64,000 bases of DNA from Candidatus Chloroploca sp. Khr17 (GTDB taxonomy: Bacteria > Chloroflexota > Chloroflexia > Chloroflexales > Chloroflexaceae). Made by a program: the position numbers and the translations under genes. The DNA lies in the NCBI RefSeq assembly GCF_004138165.1, contig NZ_RYFF01000031.1:1-64000 (forward strand). Direction: 5' to 3'. Numbering within the stretch: position 1 is the stretch's first letter; every line of letters begins with the position of its first letter. Positions 42,249-52,025 of this stretch are shown here, piece by piece. Below the pieces are notes generated by a model that saw only the letters and a program-made list of their open reading frames with translations, was not told the origin of the DNA and searched no databases.

Positions 42249-44423
42249 ATGAGCGAGACGGGCAGCGCCAGACCAGGTGAGGGCGATCTGCGCACAACAG
42301 CGCTGCTGCAGCTTACAGCAGCCATCGAGACGGCAACAACACTTGATGAGTTACTGATGCTCGGCCTCAATGAGTTCACTCACTTGCTTGAGGTGAGTGA
42401 TGGTGGCGTCATCTTGCTTGATGAGGCCGGCACGACGGCGAGCCTGGTCATTACGATCCCGCTGCGCACCAGTCTGCCTCCTGCATTTCTCATCACCGAG
42501 ACGACGTTTCTGTGGCGGGTGATAGCCAATCGCGAGGCTATGCAAGTTGGCGATGTGGCGCTCGCACTGGGAGCGGCTGATGCTGCCGCCGCAACACGCC
42601 AGATTCTGCCGTTGCTTAACGCCGAACAGATCCATTCGCTCCTCTTTTTGCCTCTGGTAGCTCAGGATCGGGTCATTGGTGTGCTTGTCTTTGGTAACCG
42701 TACAGTGCCACGTCAGTTTGATGAACACGAAGTTGCCCAGGCACGCCTGATGGCAGGGCAATTTGCCGCTGCCATTACGTCGTTCCGGATCGCCGAAGAA
42801 GCCCTCCGTCGTACCGCAGAACTCGCGACCCTCAATGAGATTGCCAATACCGTCACCTCTTCGCTCAATTCCCGCGAGATCTACCATCTGGTGATGGAGA
42901 AGATCAATACCTATTTCTGTGTTGATGCTGGCTCGCTCTTGATGCTTGATGAAGAGAGCAATGACCTCGTGTTTGTGATGACCCTGGAAGCCGGTGAAGA
43001 AAAACTCTTTGGCGTTCGGGTACCCTATGGTCAAGGCATTGTCTGGAGCGTTGCCTCGAGCCAGCATTATGCCGTGGTCAACGACGCGCAGGCTGATCCG
43101 CGCTTTTTCCGTGAAGTGAGTGATGCCCTCGGGTATACCGTCCAGACGATTCTCTGTGTGCCAATGGTGGTCAAGGGGCGCACCATCGGGGTCATCGAGC
43201 TGTTGAATAAGCTTGAAGGCCCTTTTACCGAGGAAGAGGCGACCCGCCTGATGCGCATGGCGGCGACCATTGGGATTGCGCTAGAAAATGCGCGCCTCTT
43301 TCAAACGGTGACGACAGTGCGCGATCGCTTCGAGGCGATTCTGAATTCAACGAACGATGGCATTTTGATGGTGGATATGCGTGGAATCATTATGACGGCC
43401 AATCCCAGAGCGGCACAACTGCTCGATAGACACCGCAACGAGTTGATTGGTCATACGCTCGATCAGGTGCGAAACGATCTGCACAGCCGCGCCGTCAGTG
43501 TCAGTCTCTCGTCACGTCTGCCCCACGAGGCCACTTCTGAAGTGCTCGAATTTGAACTGCCCGCCCTTCAGGGGCGCTTCCTTCGCCATTATATGTTGCC
43601 AGTGCGTGAAACGAGCGGTACCGAGATCGGGCAACTCGCCCTCTTTCAAGATATATCGCAAGAACGTGCCCTCGATCAGCTGCGCGATGATTATGTCGGC
43701 ATGCTTGTCCATGACTTGCGCGCTCCCTTGACAGCGATCATCAATGGTATCCTCATGGTGCAACGCGGCCTCGGTGGACCAACGACCGAGCAGCAACAAG
43801 AGTTGCTGTCGATTGCTCACGAAGGAAGCCAGGCGATGCTGGCGATGATCAATACGCTGCTTGATATTTCGCGGATGGAACAGGGGCATATGAATCTGAA
43901 TCGCGAGCCCCTCTCGCCCTATGCCGTCATTGACCAGGCTCTCGATCGCCTGCGAGTCTCGGCGCAGAGCCAGAATATCCAGTTGAAGCAGCACTTCGGG
44001 GCTGGCCTGCCCTTGCTCGAGGCCGACCGCGAGAAACTTGTCCGTGTCTTGCAGAATCTGCTTGATAATGCGATCAAATTTTCACCGTCAGGGGGCGAAG
44101 TTGTCCTTGGGGCTGGCGTTATGCCAACGGCAAGCCGCGAAGATCAGGGAACCCTGCCGCCCGATGTTCGTATGCCCGATCCGGGGCCTGGTGAACACCT
44201 GATCTTCTGGGTCCGCGATCAGGGTCCAGGCATTGCTGCCCAGTACCACGCCCGTATTTTTGATAAGTTTGGTCAGGCCCACCATGGGCAACGCATGCGC
44301 GGATCAGGCCTCGGGCTGACCTTCTGTAAATTGGCCGTTGAAGCCCACGGAGGCCAGATCTGGCTCCATAGCATCGAAGGCCATGGAAGTACTTTTGCCC
44401 TGGCTCTGCCGGTCAGTGCATGA
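42249..44423 (+). CDS. GAF-GAF-PAS sensor histidine kinase
   Basis: 724 residues, soluble. Two GAF domains occupy about 15-175 and 190-350, and a PAS about 360-470 (RFEAILNSTNDGILMVDMRG). HisKA has the phosphorylated His in LVHDLRAPLTAI; the ATPase domain has LLDNAIKFSP, VRDQGPGIAAQ and GSGLGLTFCKL. No receiver domain or adjacent response regulator is present, so its partner lies elsewhere. GAGGAG stands eight bases before the ATG. It follows the CCG-domain gene by 12 bases and is probably co-transcribed. Confidence 0.9.
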   Translation: MSETGSARPGEGDLRTTALLQLTAAIETATTLDELLMLGLNEFTHLLEVSDGGVILLDEAGTTASLVITIPLRTSLPPAFLITETTFLWRVIANREAMQVGDVALALGAADAAAATRQILPLLNAEQIHSLLFLPLVAQDRVIGVLVFGNRTVPRQFDEHEVAQARLMAGQFAAAITSFRIAEEALRRTAELATLNEIANTVTSSLNSREIYHLVMEKINTYFCVDAGSLLMLDEESNDLVFVMTLEAGEEKLFGVRVPYGQGIVWSVASSQHYAVVNDAQADPRFFREVSDALGYTVQTILCVPMVVKGRTIGVIELLNKLEGPFTEEEATRLMRMAATIGIALENARLFQTVTTVRDRFEAILNSTNDGILMVDMRGIIMTANPRAAQLLDRHRNELIGHTLDQVRNDLHSRAVSVSLSSRLPHEATSEVLEFELPALQGRFLRHYMLPVRETSGTEIGQLALFQDISQERALDQLRDDYVGMLVHDLRAPLTAIINGILMVQRGLGGPTTEQQQELLSIAHEGSQAMLAMINTLLDISRMEQGHMNLNREPLSPYAVIDQALDRLRVSAQSQNIQLKQHFGAGLPLLEADREKLVRVLQNLLDNAIKFSPSGGEVVLGAGVMPTASREDQGTLPPDVRMPDPGPGEHLIFWVRDQGPGIAAQYHARIFDKFGQAHHGQRMRGSGLGLTFCKLAVEAHGGQIWLHSIEGHGSTFALALPVSA

Positions 44424-44436
44424 CAGGACGTACGTT

Positions 44437-45429
44437 ATGCTCACACAATTTGATGTCGAGCGTGCTTTGCAACACTATGACCTCGGGGAGGTTCGTAGTG
44501 TCCGCCCGGCGAGCCACGGGGCGGTCAATGAGACGGCGTTCGTCGAGACGAGCATCGGGCGCTATGTGGTACGCCGCAATCAGCGCAAACAAGGGTTGAG
44601 CGCTGTTGATCTGCGCCATCGCTTGATGGCCTGGCTGCGTGCGCGCGGCTTTCCTGCCCCCCGGCTTATTCCGGCACGTAATGGCGATCAGGCCATTGAT
44701 TTTGATGGGCGCTTCTTTGAAGTCCAGACCTTTATTGAAGGTGACGAGTTTAACCACGATCGCCCGGCTCACCTCGCTGGCACCGGGTCGATCCTGGCCC
44801 ACTATCACAATGCCGTTGATGGCTTCCCTGATCCACCCCTCTCACAAGGGCCACGCTATAGCACGTCATCGCTGTCAGGGCTGATCGAGCGCATTATGCA
44901 GCGCGATATGATGGGCGATTTGACCGTCCAACTCAACTGGTATGACCGACGAGCCGCCGATCTCAAACGCTCACTCAGCGAGCAAAGCTATGAGGCTCTG
45001 CCGCACGTGCTGATTCACGGTGATGTCCATCGCGATAATCTGATCTTTCGTGGTGATACCGTCGCCGCCTTGATTGATTTCGATCAGGTGACGCTTGATG
45101 CGCGCCTCGTTGATCTCGCCGATGCGCTCGTTGATTTTGCCGTCGGGATGCCTCCCAAAGATTGGTATCCCTGGGGTGTCTATGCTGGTCCCCTTGATGC
45201 GCAGCGAGCAGCTCAGTTGCTCAATGGCTACGACCAGATCGCGCCCCTCTCATCCTATGAGCGCAAAGCGCTGCCGCTGATGATTGAGGTAATCTGGCTT
45301 CAAGGCAATCTGCGCCGTGTCCTGACCACCCACGATGCCGATCCCGATTATCATTGTGAGGTGCTGGGCCAGGGCCAACGCCTCGCCGAGTGGCTGCACG
45401 AACACCTCGAGGCAATGAACCTCGGCTAG
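44437..45429 (+). CDS. Aminoglycoside phosphotransferase-like kinase
   Basis: 330 residues, APH/choline kinase fold. The catalytic loop HGDVHRDNLIF and the metal-binding IDFDQ are present, so it should be an active small-molecule or protein kinase of unknown substrate (possibly homoserine kinase-like). The ATG at 44437 has AGGACG upstream. It starts 13 bases after the histidine kinase stop. Confidence 0.82.
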   Translation: MLTQFDVERALQHYDLGEVRSVRPASHGAVNETAFVETSIGRYVVRRNQRKQGLSAVDLRHRLMAWLRARGFPAPRLIPARNGDQAIDFDGRFFEVQTFIEGDEFNHDRPAHLAGTGSILAHYHNAVDGFPDPPLSQGPRYSTSSLSGLIERIMQRDMMGDLTVQLNWYDRRAADLKRSLSEQSYEALPHVLIHGDVHRDNLIFRGDTVAALIDFDQVTLDARLVDLADALVDFAVGMPPKDWYPWGVYAGPLDAQRAAQLLNGYDQIAPLSSYERKALPLMIEVIWLQGNLRRVLTTHDADPDYHCEVLGQGQRLAEWLHEHLEAMNLG

Positions 45430-45471
45430 GAGTAACCCCTGCCAACAAAACTCAAGCCAAAGGAGCGCGCT

Positions 45472-46026
45472 ATGCTTGTCGCTCGCCGTCAGTTTACCGT
45501 CCAGGATTACCATCGGATGCGCGATGTTGGTATTTTTGCGGAAGATGATCGCGTTGAATTACTTGATGGAGAGGTCGTGCTTATGAGTCCGATCGGACCC
45601 CTGCACGCTGCCATTGTCCGTCGTCTGAATACAATCTTGAGTCAGGCTGCAGGCCATCAGTTTATGCTGAGTGTTCAAGATCCTATTCAGTTATCAGATT
45701 TGAGTGAACCACAACCGGATCTTGCGCTCCTGCACTATCGTGCTGATTATTATGCAGCCTCACATCCACAACCCGCTGAGATTGAACTGCTGATCGAAGT
45801 GTCAGATACCTCGCTTGACTATGATCGCGAACAAAAACTTCCACGGTATGCCGAGTCAGGCATCCGTGAAGTGTGGCTTGTTGATCTCTCTCATCAGCAG
45901 ATTGAACAGTATATCGATCCTGCCAATGGATCGTATCGAACCAAACAGACATGGGTTCACGGCCAGACCTTGACGAGTCCGCATCTTGCCATGCTCAACG
46001 TCCGTGTTGATGATATTCTTGGGTAA
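45472..46026 (+). CDS. Uma2 family (DUF820) putative nuclease
   Basis: 184 residues with the PD-(D/E)XK-like core: EPQPDLALLHYR, IELLIEVSDTSLDYDREQKL and GIREVWLVDL. Uma2 proteins are very abundant in cyanobacteria and Chloroflexota; their function is uncertain. Start ATG with AAGGAG upstream. The gene is AT-richer than its neighbours. Confidence 0.85.
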   Translation: MLVARRQFTVQDYHRMRDVGIFAEDDRVELLDGEVVLMSPIGPLHAAIVRRLNTILSQAAGHQFMLSVQDPIQLSDLSEPQPDLALLHYRADYYAASHPQPAEIELLIEVSDTSLDYDREQKLPRYAESGIREVWLVDLSHQQIEQYIDPANGSYRTKQTWVHGQTLTSPHLAMLNVRVDDILG

Positions 46027-46050
46027 CGATGCCAGCAAGGAGAGGAAACA

Positions 46051-46566
46051 ATGACTGAACGAGTCGAATATACGGATGAGGAATGGGCTACCGTTCTCGC
46101 GGCACCGGTGGCGGTGATTTCGGCAATTATTGGCTCGAGTCTCGGTGGGCCGGTGGGCATTATGAAAGAGGTCGCCGCCGCGGTGAAGAGTTTTGAGCAA
46201 GCCGCCGAAACGAAGCGCGATAATCCGTTGATTGTTGCCGTGCTCTTGAGCCTCAAAGAGCGTTTTGAGGCGTTTGGCGGCGGGCTTGATGATCCGGCAC
46301 TCCAGCAGATGAATATTCTTGAACTGGGCCAGGATGTGGATCGTGCCGTGGAAGCCTGCCGCGTCGCCCGCGAGTTGCTTGAACAAAAGGCCCCCCCCGA
46401 CCTGTCAGCCGAGTTGCGCGCCTGGTTGCTTGAAATCGGGGTCAACGTCGCTCACGCAGCCGTCGAAGGTGGCTTTTTTGGCCTCGGGGGTGAACGCGTC
46501 AATCAGGCCGAACGCGATATGCTCGCTCGCCTCGCCGAGGCCCTGGATGTGCCGTCACCACTATGA
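46051..46566 (+). CDS. Hypothetical protein (171 aa)
   Basis: Family not recognised. The N-terminal segment APVAVISAIIGSSLGGPVGI is moderately hydrophobic, and a second glycine-rich patch VEGGFFGLGGERVN lies near the end; the middle is helical and acidic. Its stop overlaps the start of the PHP gene (ATGA), so the two are co-translated. An AGGAGAGG site precedes the ATG. Confidence 0.65.
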   Translation: MTERVEYTDEEWATVLAAPVAVISAIIGSSLGGPVGIMKEVAAAVKSFEQAAETKRDNPLIVAVLLSLKERFEAFGGGLDDPALQQMNILELGQDVDRAVEACRVARELLEQKAPPDLSAELRAWLLEIGVNVAHAAVEGGFFGLGGERVNQAERDMLARLAEALDVPSPL

Positions 46567-47600
46567 TCTTTAGTTATCCTGGTGCGCTGCATATCCATAC
46601 GACGTATTCTGATGGCACCGGTACCCTCCCTGAGATCGTCGCCGCAGCCTGGGATGCCGGTCTGCGCTGGATCATTGTCACCGACCACGATACGCTTGCC
46701 GGGCGCTCGTATGCCGGTTGGCACGATGGCGTGCTGGTGATTGTTGACCACGAGATTACGCCTGACCGCAATCATTTTCTCGCCCTGGGGGTTGACCAGG
46801 TTATCAACCATCAGTTGCCGCCCCAACAGTTCATTGACCAGACCTATGCAAGCGGTGGGTTTGGCATTATTGCGCATCCCGATGAGCAGGTCGTCAATCG
46901 CTTCAAAGATTGTTATCGCTGGGACGATTGGACGATAGATGGCCCACGCGACCGGGCCGGGCAAGCGGTCGGGCTCGAGTTGTGGAATCTGATGAGCGAT
47001 TGGGGGGAACACCTGACGCCGGGCAATCAACTTCTCCATTTTTGCGTGCCCGGCCTCGGTCTCAGCGGGCCTTCGCCCGCCACGCTCGCCTGGTGGGATC
47101 GGCTCAATATGACCGGGCGGCGTACATTTGGCGTCGGTGGGGTTGATGCCCACGCCTTTCGCCGGAAGATCGGCTGGTATGAGATCGAAATCTTCCCCTA
47201 TCGGTGGCTCTTCCAGACCCTGACCAACTATTTGCAGCTCACCGAACCATTGAGCAACGACGCCACCGAGGCGACCCAACAGGTCTATGCCGCCCTGCGC
47301 CAAGGCCAGAGTTACTTTATCAACCGGCGTGAAGCCGAGCTGCCCGCGTTGCATTTTGTGGCCCGGCGCAATAGTCACGCGTATCGCATCGGCGACACCG
47401 CCTCGCTCGCCCAGGGGCCATTGCACATCGAGGTGGACGTTCAGCGCAACGCCGACCTCCGCCTCATTGCCAATGGACACATGATCGCCCACGGGGTACG
47501 CCAACTGCGCCACACGATCGCAACCCCCGGCGTCTATCGCCTCGAAGCCTATATTGGCAGTAAAAGCTGGCTCTTTGCCAATCCGATCTATGTCGCATAA
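46563..47600 (+). CDS. PHP-domain phosphoesterase family protein
   Basis: 345 residues. The metal site HIHTTYSDGTG is at the N-terminus, followed by VTDHDTLAG and the later GIIAHPDEQVVN, giving the expected set of His and Asp ligands. The C-terminal third is beta-rich. PHP proteins hydrolyse phosphoesters; the substrate is unknown. It overlaps the preceding hypothetical gene by four bases. Confidence 0.82.
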   Translation: MIFSYPGALHIHTTYSDGTGTLPEIVAAAWDAGLRWIIVTDHDTLAGRSYAGWHDGVLVIVDHEITPDRNHFLALGVDQVINHQLPPQQFIDQTYASGGFGIIAHPDEQVVNRFKDCYRWDDWTIDGPRDRAGQAVGLELWNLMSDWGEHLTPGNQLLHFCVPGLGLSGPSPATLAWWDRLNMTGRRTFGVGGVDAHAFRRKIGWYEIEIFPYRWLFQTLTNYLQLTEPLSNDATEATQQVYAALRQGQSYFINRREAELPALHFVARRNSHAYRIGDTASLAQGPLHIEVDVQRNADLRLIANGHMIAHGVRQLRHTIATPGVYRLEAYIGSKSWLFANPIYVA

Positions 47601-47650
47601 AGACCCGGCAGAGTTGCCACTCTACATTGATGGTGGTGCCTACCATCTGA

Positions 47651-47683
47651 GACCTCACAGGTCTTGAAGACCTGTGAGGTCTG
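47651..47683. repeat. GACCTCACAGGTC palindrome
   Basis: GAGACCTCACAGGTCTTGAA is followed by GACCTGTGAGGTCTGAC, forming an inverted pair in the spacer between convergent genes. It is followed by a TTTGCGCCTTTGCGTCAAAA repeat like that near 17775. Confidence 0.8.
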
Positions 47684-47744
47684 ACGGGCGCTCACAACGG
47701 TCTTTGCGCCTTTGCGTCAAAAAAACCGCCTTCTTTGACCGGTA

Positions 47745-48638
47745 TTACCCCAACGCCTCCCCAACTTCGACGCCTGCGAGGCGCTCAAGCGCCTTGATCA
47801 ACGCATGATTGCCCTCTTCACCCAGACCATCGGCTTGCAGGGTGCGGTAGAGTTGAAAGATCATGCCCGTGCCAAGCATCGGTACCCCGATTTGATCAGC
47901 CGCCTGGAGCACGAGGCGCAGATCTTTTTGCTGCAAATCAATCGTGAACCCAGGACGCCAGTCACGGTTGACGCACTGTGGCCCGCGATTCGTGAGCATC
48001 CAACTCCCTGCCGCCCCACCCGAAACGGCAGCAAGCGTGCGCTCGAGATCGACACCACTCGCCTGGGCAAAGACGAGGGCCTCGCTCACGGCGAGCATCG
48101 TCCCGACCACCAGAATCTGATTGACAAGCTTGACCGTCTGACCATCGCCGACGCGCCCAACATGGGTAATCGTCTTGCCCATCGCTTCAAAATAGGGCCG
48201 AGCGCGTTCAACATCCTCGGCGGCACCGCCAACCATGATACTCAGCGTGCCCTTGGCGGCACCCTCGCTGCCCCCGCTAACCGGTGCATCGAGGAACGCA
48301 ATGCCGCGCGCCGCAAGCGCCTCGGCACAGACCCGCGCACCCTGCGGGCTGATTGTACTCATATCAATCACCAGGCTCCCAGGCTGCGCCGACGTCAACA
48401 CATCGCCAAGCAAGAGAGCATGGACATCGGGCGTATCACTGACACACGAAATAATCACCTGGCACTGGGCCGCCAATTGCGCCGGGCTCGCCGCCAGGCT
48501 CGCGCCTTGGGCCAGCAACTCATCTGCACGCCCACTCGTCCGATTCCAGACCGTGAGCTCAAACCCTGCCTTCAACAGATTAGCGGCCATCCCGCGCCCC
48601 ATAATGCCCAACCCGATAAAGCCAACGCGCTCTGTCAT
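47745..48638 (-). CDS. Beta-hydroxyacid dehydrogenase (GarR/3-HIBDH type)
   Basis: 297 residues. The NAD(P) site VGFIGLGIMGRGMAANLLKA, substrate-binding DAPVSGGSEGA and catalytic Lys in GDGQTVKLVNQ mark the 3-hydroxyisobutyrate dehydrogenase / tartronate semialdehyde reductase family. The exact substrate is not clear. It is monocistronic and flanked by repeats. Confidence 0.88.
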   Translation of the reverse strand: MTERVGFIGLGIMGRGMAANLLKAGFELTVWNRTSGRADELLAQGASLAASPAQLAAQCQVIISCVSDTPDVHALLLGDVLTSAQPGSLVIDMSTISPQGARVCAEALAARGIAFLDAPVSGGSEGAAKGTLSIMVGGAAEDVERARPYFEAMGKTITHVGRVGDGQTVKLVNQILVVGTMLAVSEALVFAQASGVDLERTLAAVSGGAAGSWMLTNRGPQCVNRDWRPGFTIDLQQKDLRLVLQAADQIGVPMLGTGMIFQLYRTLQADGLGEEGNHALIKALERLAGVEVGEALG

Positions 48639-49149
48639 CTTCTTGCCTTTCTATGCTACCAATGACGCTTGCAGGAACCGTAACCCGCCTGAGACCTCAC
48701 CGGTCTAGCAGCAATACTTTGCAAAGAAGACCTCACAGGTCTGCTCGTCGGCATTGGAACGCCATCAGCAAGACCTGTGAGGTCTCTTCTCATCCTTATT
48801 TGAAAAGTATTGGGTCTAGCAGACCTGTGCGGTTTGTGTCTGAGGAGTGCCGACTTTAGCCGGCTAAAGCCGACCCTCCTGTTTACAACCCAGATCGGAC
48901 TGCTAGAGCCGACTAAAGCCGACACTTCTGTTTGCAACCCAGATCGGACTGGTATATTAGCTCAGATAGCAACGATCTGCAAAAGCTGGACGTTTGTCCA
49001 ACCATGCTATCGACAAGACAAAACAACGTGTTCTCAGTTGTGCTTTCTTTACGCTATGAACTGTTTTTTTAGCTACTATATAGAAAACTTGACGCCCATG
49101 CAAAGAGGATGAAAGTTGAGCATAAAATCGCTCTTGGGAGAACACACCT
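48639..49149. other. Gene-free, repeat-dense spacer
   Basis: This 511-base gap contains GACCTCACCGGTC and GACCTCACAGGTC repeats (48690-48785), a TATTGGGTCTAGCAGACCTG unit and two GCCGACTTTAGCC-type palindromes followed by CAACCCAGATCGGACTG direct repeats (about 48842-48955). The last 190 bases are AT-richer and probably hold the promoter of the radical SAM gene. No gene was seen. Confidence 0.75.
48690..48955. repeat. Compound array of palindromic repeats
   Basis: Two repeat families are stacked: the GACCTCACAGGTC pair with the GCTCGTCGGCATTGGAACGC spacer (compare 19889-19946), then two copies of GCCGACTTTAGCCGGC-like palindromes, each followed by CAACCCAGATCGGACTG. Spacers are not unique sequences of equal length, so this is not a CRISPR. 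Confidence 0.8.
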
Positions 49150-50682
49150 ATGCACATCGTTCTGATCAGCCCCTACAGTCGCATTGAGGCAATCGGGTTG
49201 CGCGTCCTATCGTCATGTCTCAAAGCGGCGGGGGCCACAACCAGCATGATCTTTCTCCCCAATCTCGAAGAAGCCATGGCCGGTGATCATTTCCACGTGC
49301 GCAACGTTGAGCCCGCGCTGGTGCAGCAGATGACGAGCATCTGCGCCAACGCGGATCTCGTTGCCATAAGCGTCATGACACCGAGTTTTCACAAGGCCCG
49401 TGTCTTAACGCAGGCAATCAAAACGAACCTGTCTATCCCGGTGATCTGGGGCGGAATTCATCCAACCGTGCGGCCCGATGAGTGCCTCCAATACGCCGAT
49501 CTGGTCTGTATCGGTGAAGGGGAACAGGCCATCGTTGAACTGGTGCAAGCCCTCGCTGAAGGACGCTCGTATAAGACCATTCGTAACCTGGGGTACCTCG
49601 ACCAGGACGGCCAACTCGTGCTCAATCCGCTGCGTCCACTGATCACCAATCTTGATGCACTGCCCTTTCCCGATTATGCCTTTGAAGACCATTATCTGCT
49701 GCACGAGGGGACGTTGACGCACGCAACAGAACGACTGATGGCCTACTATATGACCGACGTGGGGAGTTGGGCCGTCGGCCCGGTTTATGGGGTGTTGACG
49801 ATGCGCGGGTGCCCGTATCATTGTACCTTTTGTGCCAATAATGCGCTGATGGACATCTATGAGCATTGGAGCCACCTGCGACGGCGGAGTCCCGCGAGTG
49901 TGATCGCCGAGATCCAGGCGGTACGCGAGCGTCTACCTCAGATCGAGGCCATCATTCTGCACGATGATACCTTTCTTGCCAATGCAACCGACTATATCGC
50001 TAAATTCAGCCGCCTCTATCGCGAAGCGGTCGGGTTACCGTTTCGTGCCTATACGACAGCGCAAACCGTCGATCCAGTCAAGTTGCAGTACCTCACCGAG
50101 GCGGGGTTGCGTTATGTCATCATGGGCATCCAGAGCGGATCTCGACGCATCCAGAAACTCTACGAGCGCAAGGTAACCAATGAACGGGTATTGCAAGCGG
50201 CCAGGGAGATCCACCGCTTTCAAGCCTGGGTACCGCGACCAAACTATGATCTCATCACCGATAATCCCTATGAAACGCTGGAAGATCGCTGGGCAACGCT
50301 GCAACTCATCAACCAGATCCCCCCGCCTTACCGTCTTGCGCTCCACGCGCTGACCTTTTATCCAGGCACCGACCTCTATCACCGGGCAATCGTTGACGGT
50401 TACATCACCCCCGATGACCAGCGTAGTTATGCCTACAATTTTCAGATCATCGCCTCAACCTACTATAACTTTGCCCTCTTTTGCCATAGTCTCAATCTGC
50501 CCCAACCCTTTTTGCGCGTGCTCGCCACCTATCTCGTTTTCCGCATCATGAGTCTCGAGCCGATGGATCGGTTGGCAGGGCGCTTGCTCGATGGGTTGCT
50601 GGCCTTACGGCTCTGGCGCAATACCAGGCTCTATGCCCGCCGCCATATGGCCTGGATCGAGAGCGAAGCGAGTGAAACCTAA
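49150..50682 (+). CDS. B12-binding radical SAM protein
   Basis: 510 residues. Residues about 1-140 are a B12-binding domain (IPVIWGGIHPTVRPDECLQY). The radical SAM core follows, with the cluster motif CPYHCTFC (about residue 220) and downstream LRYVIMGIQSGSRRIQKLYE. The domain order matches BchE/HpnJ-like methylases and cyclases; the reaction cannot be read. A GGGAGA site lies about ten bases before the ATG. It heads a loose group with a glycosyltransferase. Confidence 0.88.
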   Translation: MHIVLISPYSRIEAIGLRVLSSCLKAAGATTSMIFLPNLEEAMAGDHFHVRNVEPALVQQMTSICANADLVAISVMTPSFHKARVLTQAIKTNLSIPVIWGGIHPTVRPDECLQYADLVCIGEGEQAIVELVQALAEGRSYKTIRNLGYLDQDGQLVLNPLRPLITNLDALPFPDYAFEDHYLLHEGTLTHATERLMAYYMTDVGSWAVGPVYGVLTMRGCPYHCTFCANNALMDIYEHWSHLRRRSPASVIAEIQAVRERLPQIEAIILHDDTFLANATDYIAKFSRLYREAVGLPFRAYTTAQTVDPVKLQYLTEAGLRYVIMGIQSGSRRIQKLYERKVTNERVLQAAREIHRFQAWVPRPNYDLITDNPYETLEDRWATLQLINQIPPPYRLALHALTFYPGTDLYHRAIVDGYITPDDQRSYAYNFQIIASTYYNFALFCHSLNLPQPFLRVLATYLVFRIMSLEPMDRLAGRLLDGLLALRLWRNTRLYARRHMAWIESEASET

Positions 50683-50882
50683 GCCAGCACACCATTTCTC
50701 GGGCCTCTGGGCAGATCCGGTCAGGCAGCCAGCTTTATCGCGGCTGGAACCCTGGTTCCGCCAGCAGCACATTGCCCATAGCGAGTTTGCCTGGCCGCAT
50801 ATGACCAGAAGACGATCTGGTATCTGAGCGGGACTTCGTTTGACCACGGTCACCACACACGCCAGAAGGGGTAAACCGAGCT

Positions 50883-52025
50883 ATGCAGATCTGTCTTGTG
50901 AGCCTCGACTACTGGCCCCACCGCAGTTCGGGCCTGACGATCTATGCCGAGGATCTTGCGCGGGGATTGTGCGAACGCGGCCACACGGTCAGTGTGATCG
51001 CAGCGCACCGCAACGGTACGCCGCGTATAGCAACAAGCAACGGGGTCACCGTCTACCGGGTTGCACTCGGCTTCACCGACTGGATCGGGTATAGCCTCTG
51101 GGCGGCCCGGGCAGTCACCCAACTCCGCCGTACAAAAAGCTTTGACATCGTCCATTTTCTCGATGTTCACTTTGCTTATGCCTACAATGGGCCATACGTC
51201 GCCTCGCTCTGGCAATCATTTCGCCAGCGCCTACACGCGGATGGGGGACATCCGTACGCCAGTAGTCGGCACAACTATCTGATCAGGCGCACGTACTATG
51301 CCGTGGCGCAGCGCGTGATGGAACCAATCAGCCTGCGGCGAGCCCGGTGCCTGCTCGCTGCATGTGCCTCGACCGCCCAGGAATTCATCGAACACTATGG
51401 TGTTGCGCCAACGCGGATCAGCCACGTCGTGCAGGGTACAAACCTGACAGCACTGCGCCCCGTCCCAACCAACGCACTCCGCGAGCGCCTTGGCTTGAAC
51501 GGCAAACGCATCATTCTTTTTGTCGGCTTTGCGACGGCCCGCAAAGGCCTCGAGCATCTGGCGCTCGCGTTACGCCAACTTCCGCCCGATGTTGTCTGGC
51601 TGATCGTCGGACAATGGGAACCCGGCTATCGCGCCAGAGTCATGGCGGCACTTGGCGAGGCCTACGAGCGCGCCATCGAAATCGGCCCGATTGCCGACGA
51701 CGAACGCGCCGCCTACTACTCGCTCGCCGATGTCTATGTCTCGCCGTCGCTGCTCGAAGGTTTTGGCCTAACCCCAATCGAAGCCCAGGCGTGTGGCACA
51801 CCAGCCATTGTCACCGACGCCTCCTCGGGCTATGAAGAAGTTGGGGCTTACGGGATCGTCGTGCCGGCGCGCAACCCTGGCGCTATGGCCGCCGCGCTGC
51901 GTCAGTTGCTCAACGACCCAGCCTTGCGCCAGCACCTCGGCAGGCAGGCCCGTACTCGCGTGCTTGCCAACTTCAGCTACCAGGCCATGGCCGCCCAGAC
52001 CGAGGCAGTCTACCGTGCAAGCTAA
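50883..52025 (+). CDS. GT4-family glycosyltransferase
   Basis: 380 residues, GT-B fold. The N-terminal SLDYWPHRSSGLTIYAEDLA is typical, and the C-terminal donor site contains ILFVGFATARKGLEHL and EGFGLTPIEAQACGTPAIVT, with the EX7E pair. Donor and acceptor are unknown. It lies 200 bases after the radical SAM gene, a gap in which nothing was recognised, and its 3' end overlaps the convergent DegT gene by four bases. Confidence 0.87.
   Translation: MQICLVSLDYWPHRSSGLTIYAEDLARGLCERGHTVSVIAAHRNGTPRIATSNGVTVYRVALGFTDWIGYSLWAARAVTQLRRTKSFDIVHFLDVHFAYAYNGPYVASLWQSFRQRLHADGGHPYASSRHNYLIRRTYYAVAQRVMEPISLRRARCLLAACASTAQEFIEHYGVAPTRISHVVQGTNLTALRPVPTNALRERLGLNGKRIILFVGFATARKGLEHLALALRQLPPDVVWLIVGQWEPGYRARVMAALGEAYERAIEIGPIADDERAAYYSLADVYVSPSLLEGFGLTPIEAQACGTPAIVTDASSGYEEVGAYGIVVPARNPGAMAAALRQLLNDPALRQHLGRQARTRVLANFSYQAMAAQTEAVYRAS

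Noticed and set aside
44338..44436. Upstream extension of the phosphotransferase into the histidine kinase gene
   Set aside because: The segment is out-of-frame kinase sequence; the ATG at 44437 gives the expected family start.
48690..48955. Short repeats that could suggest a CRISPR array
   Set aside because: The repeats are palindromic, belong to two families, have unequal spacing and share spacer sequence. No cas genes are present.
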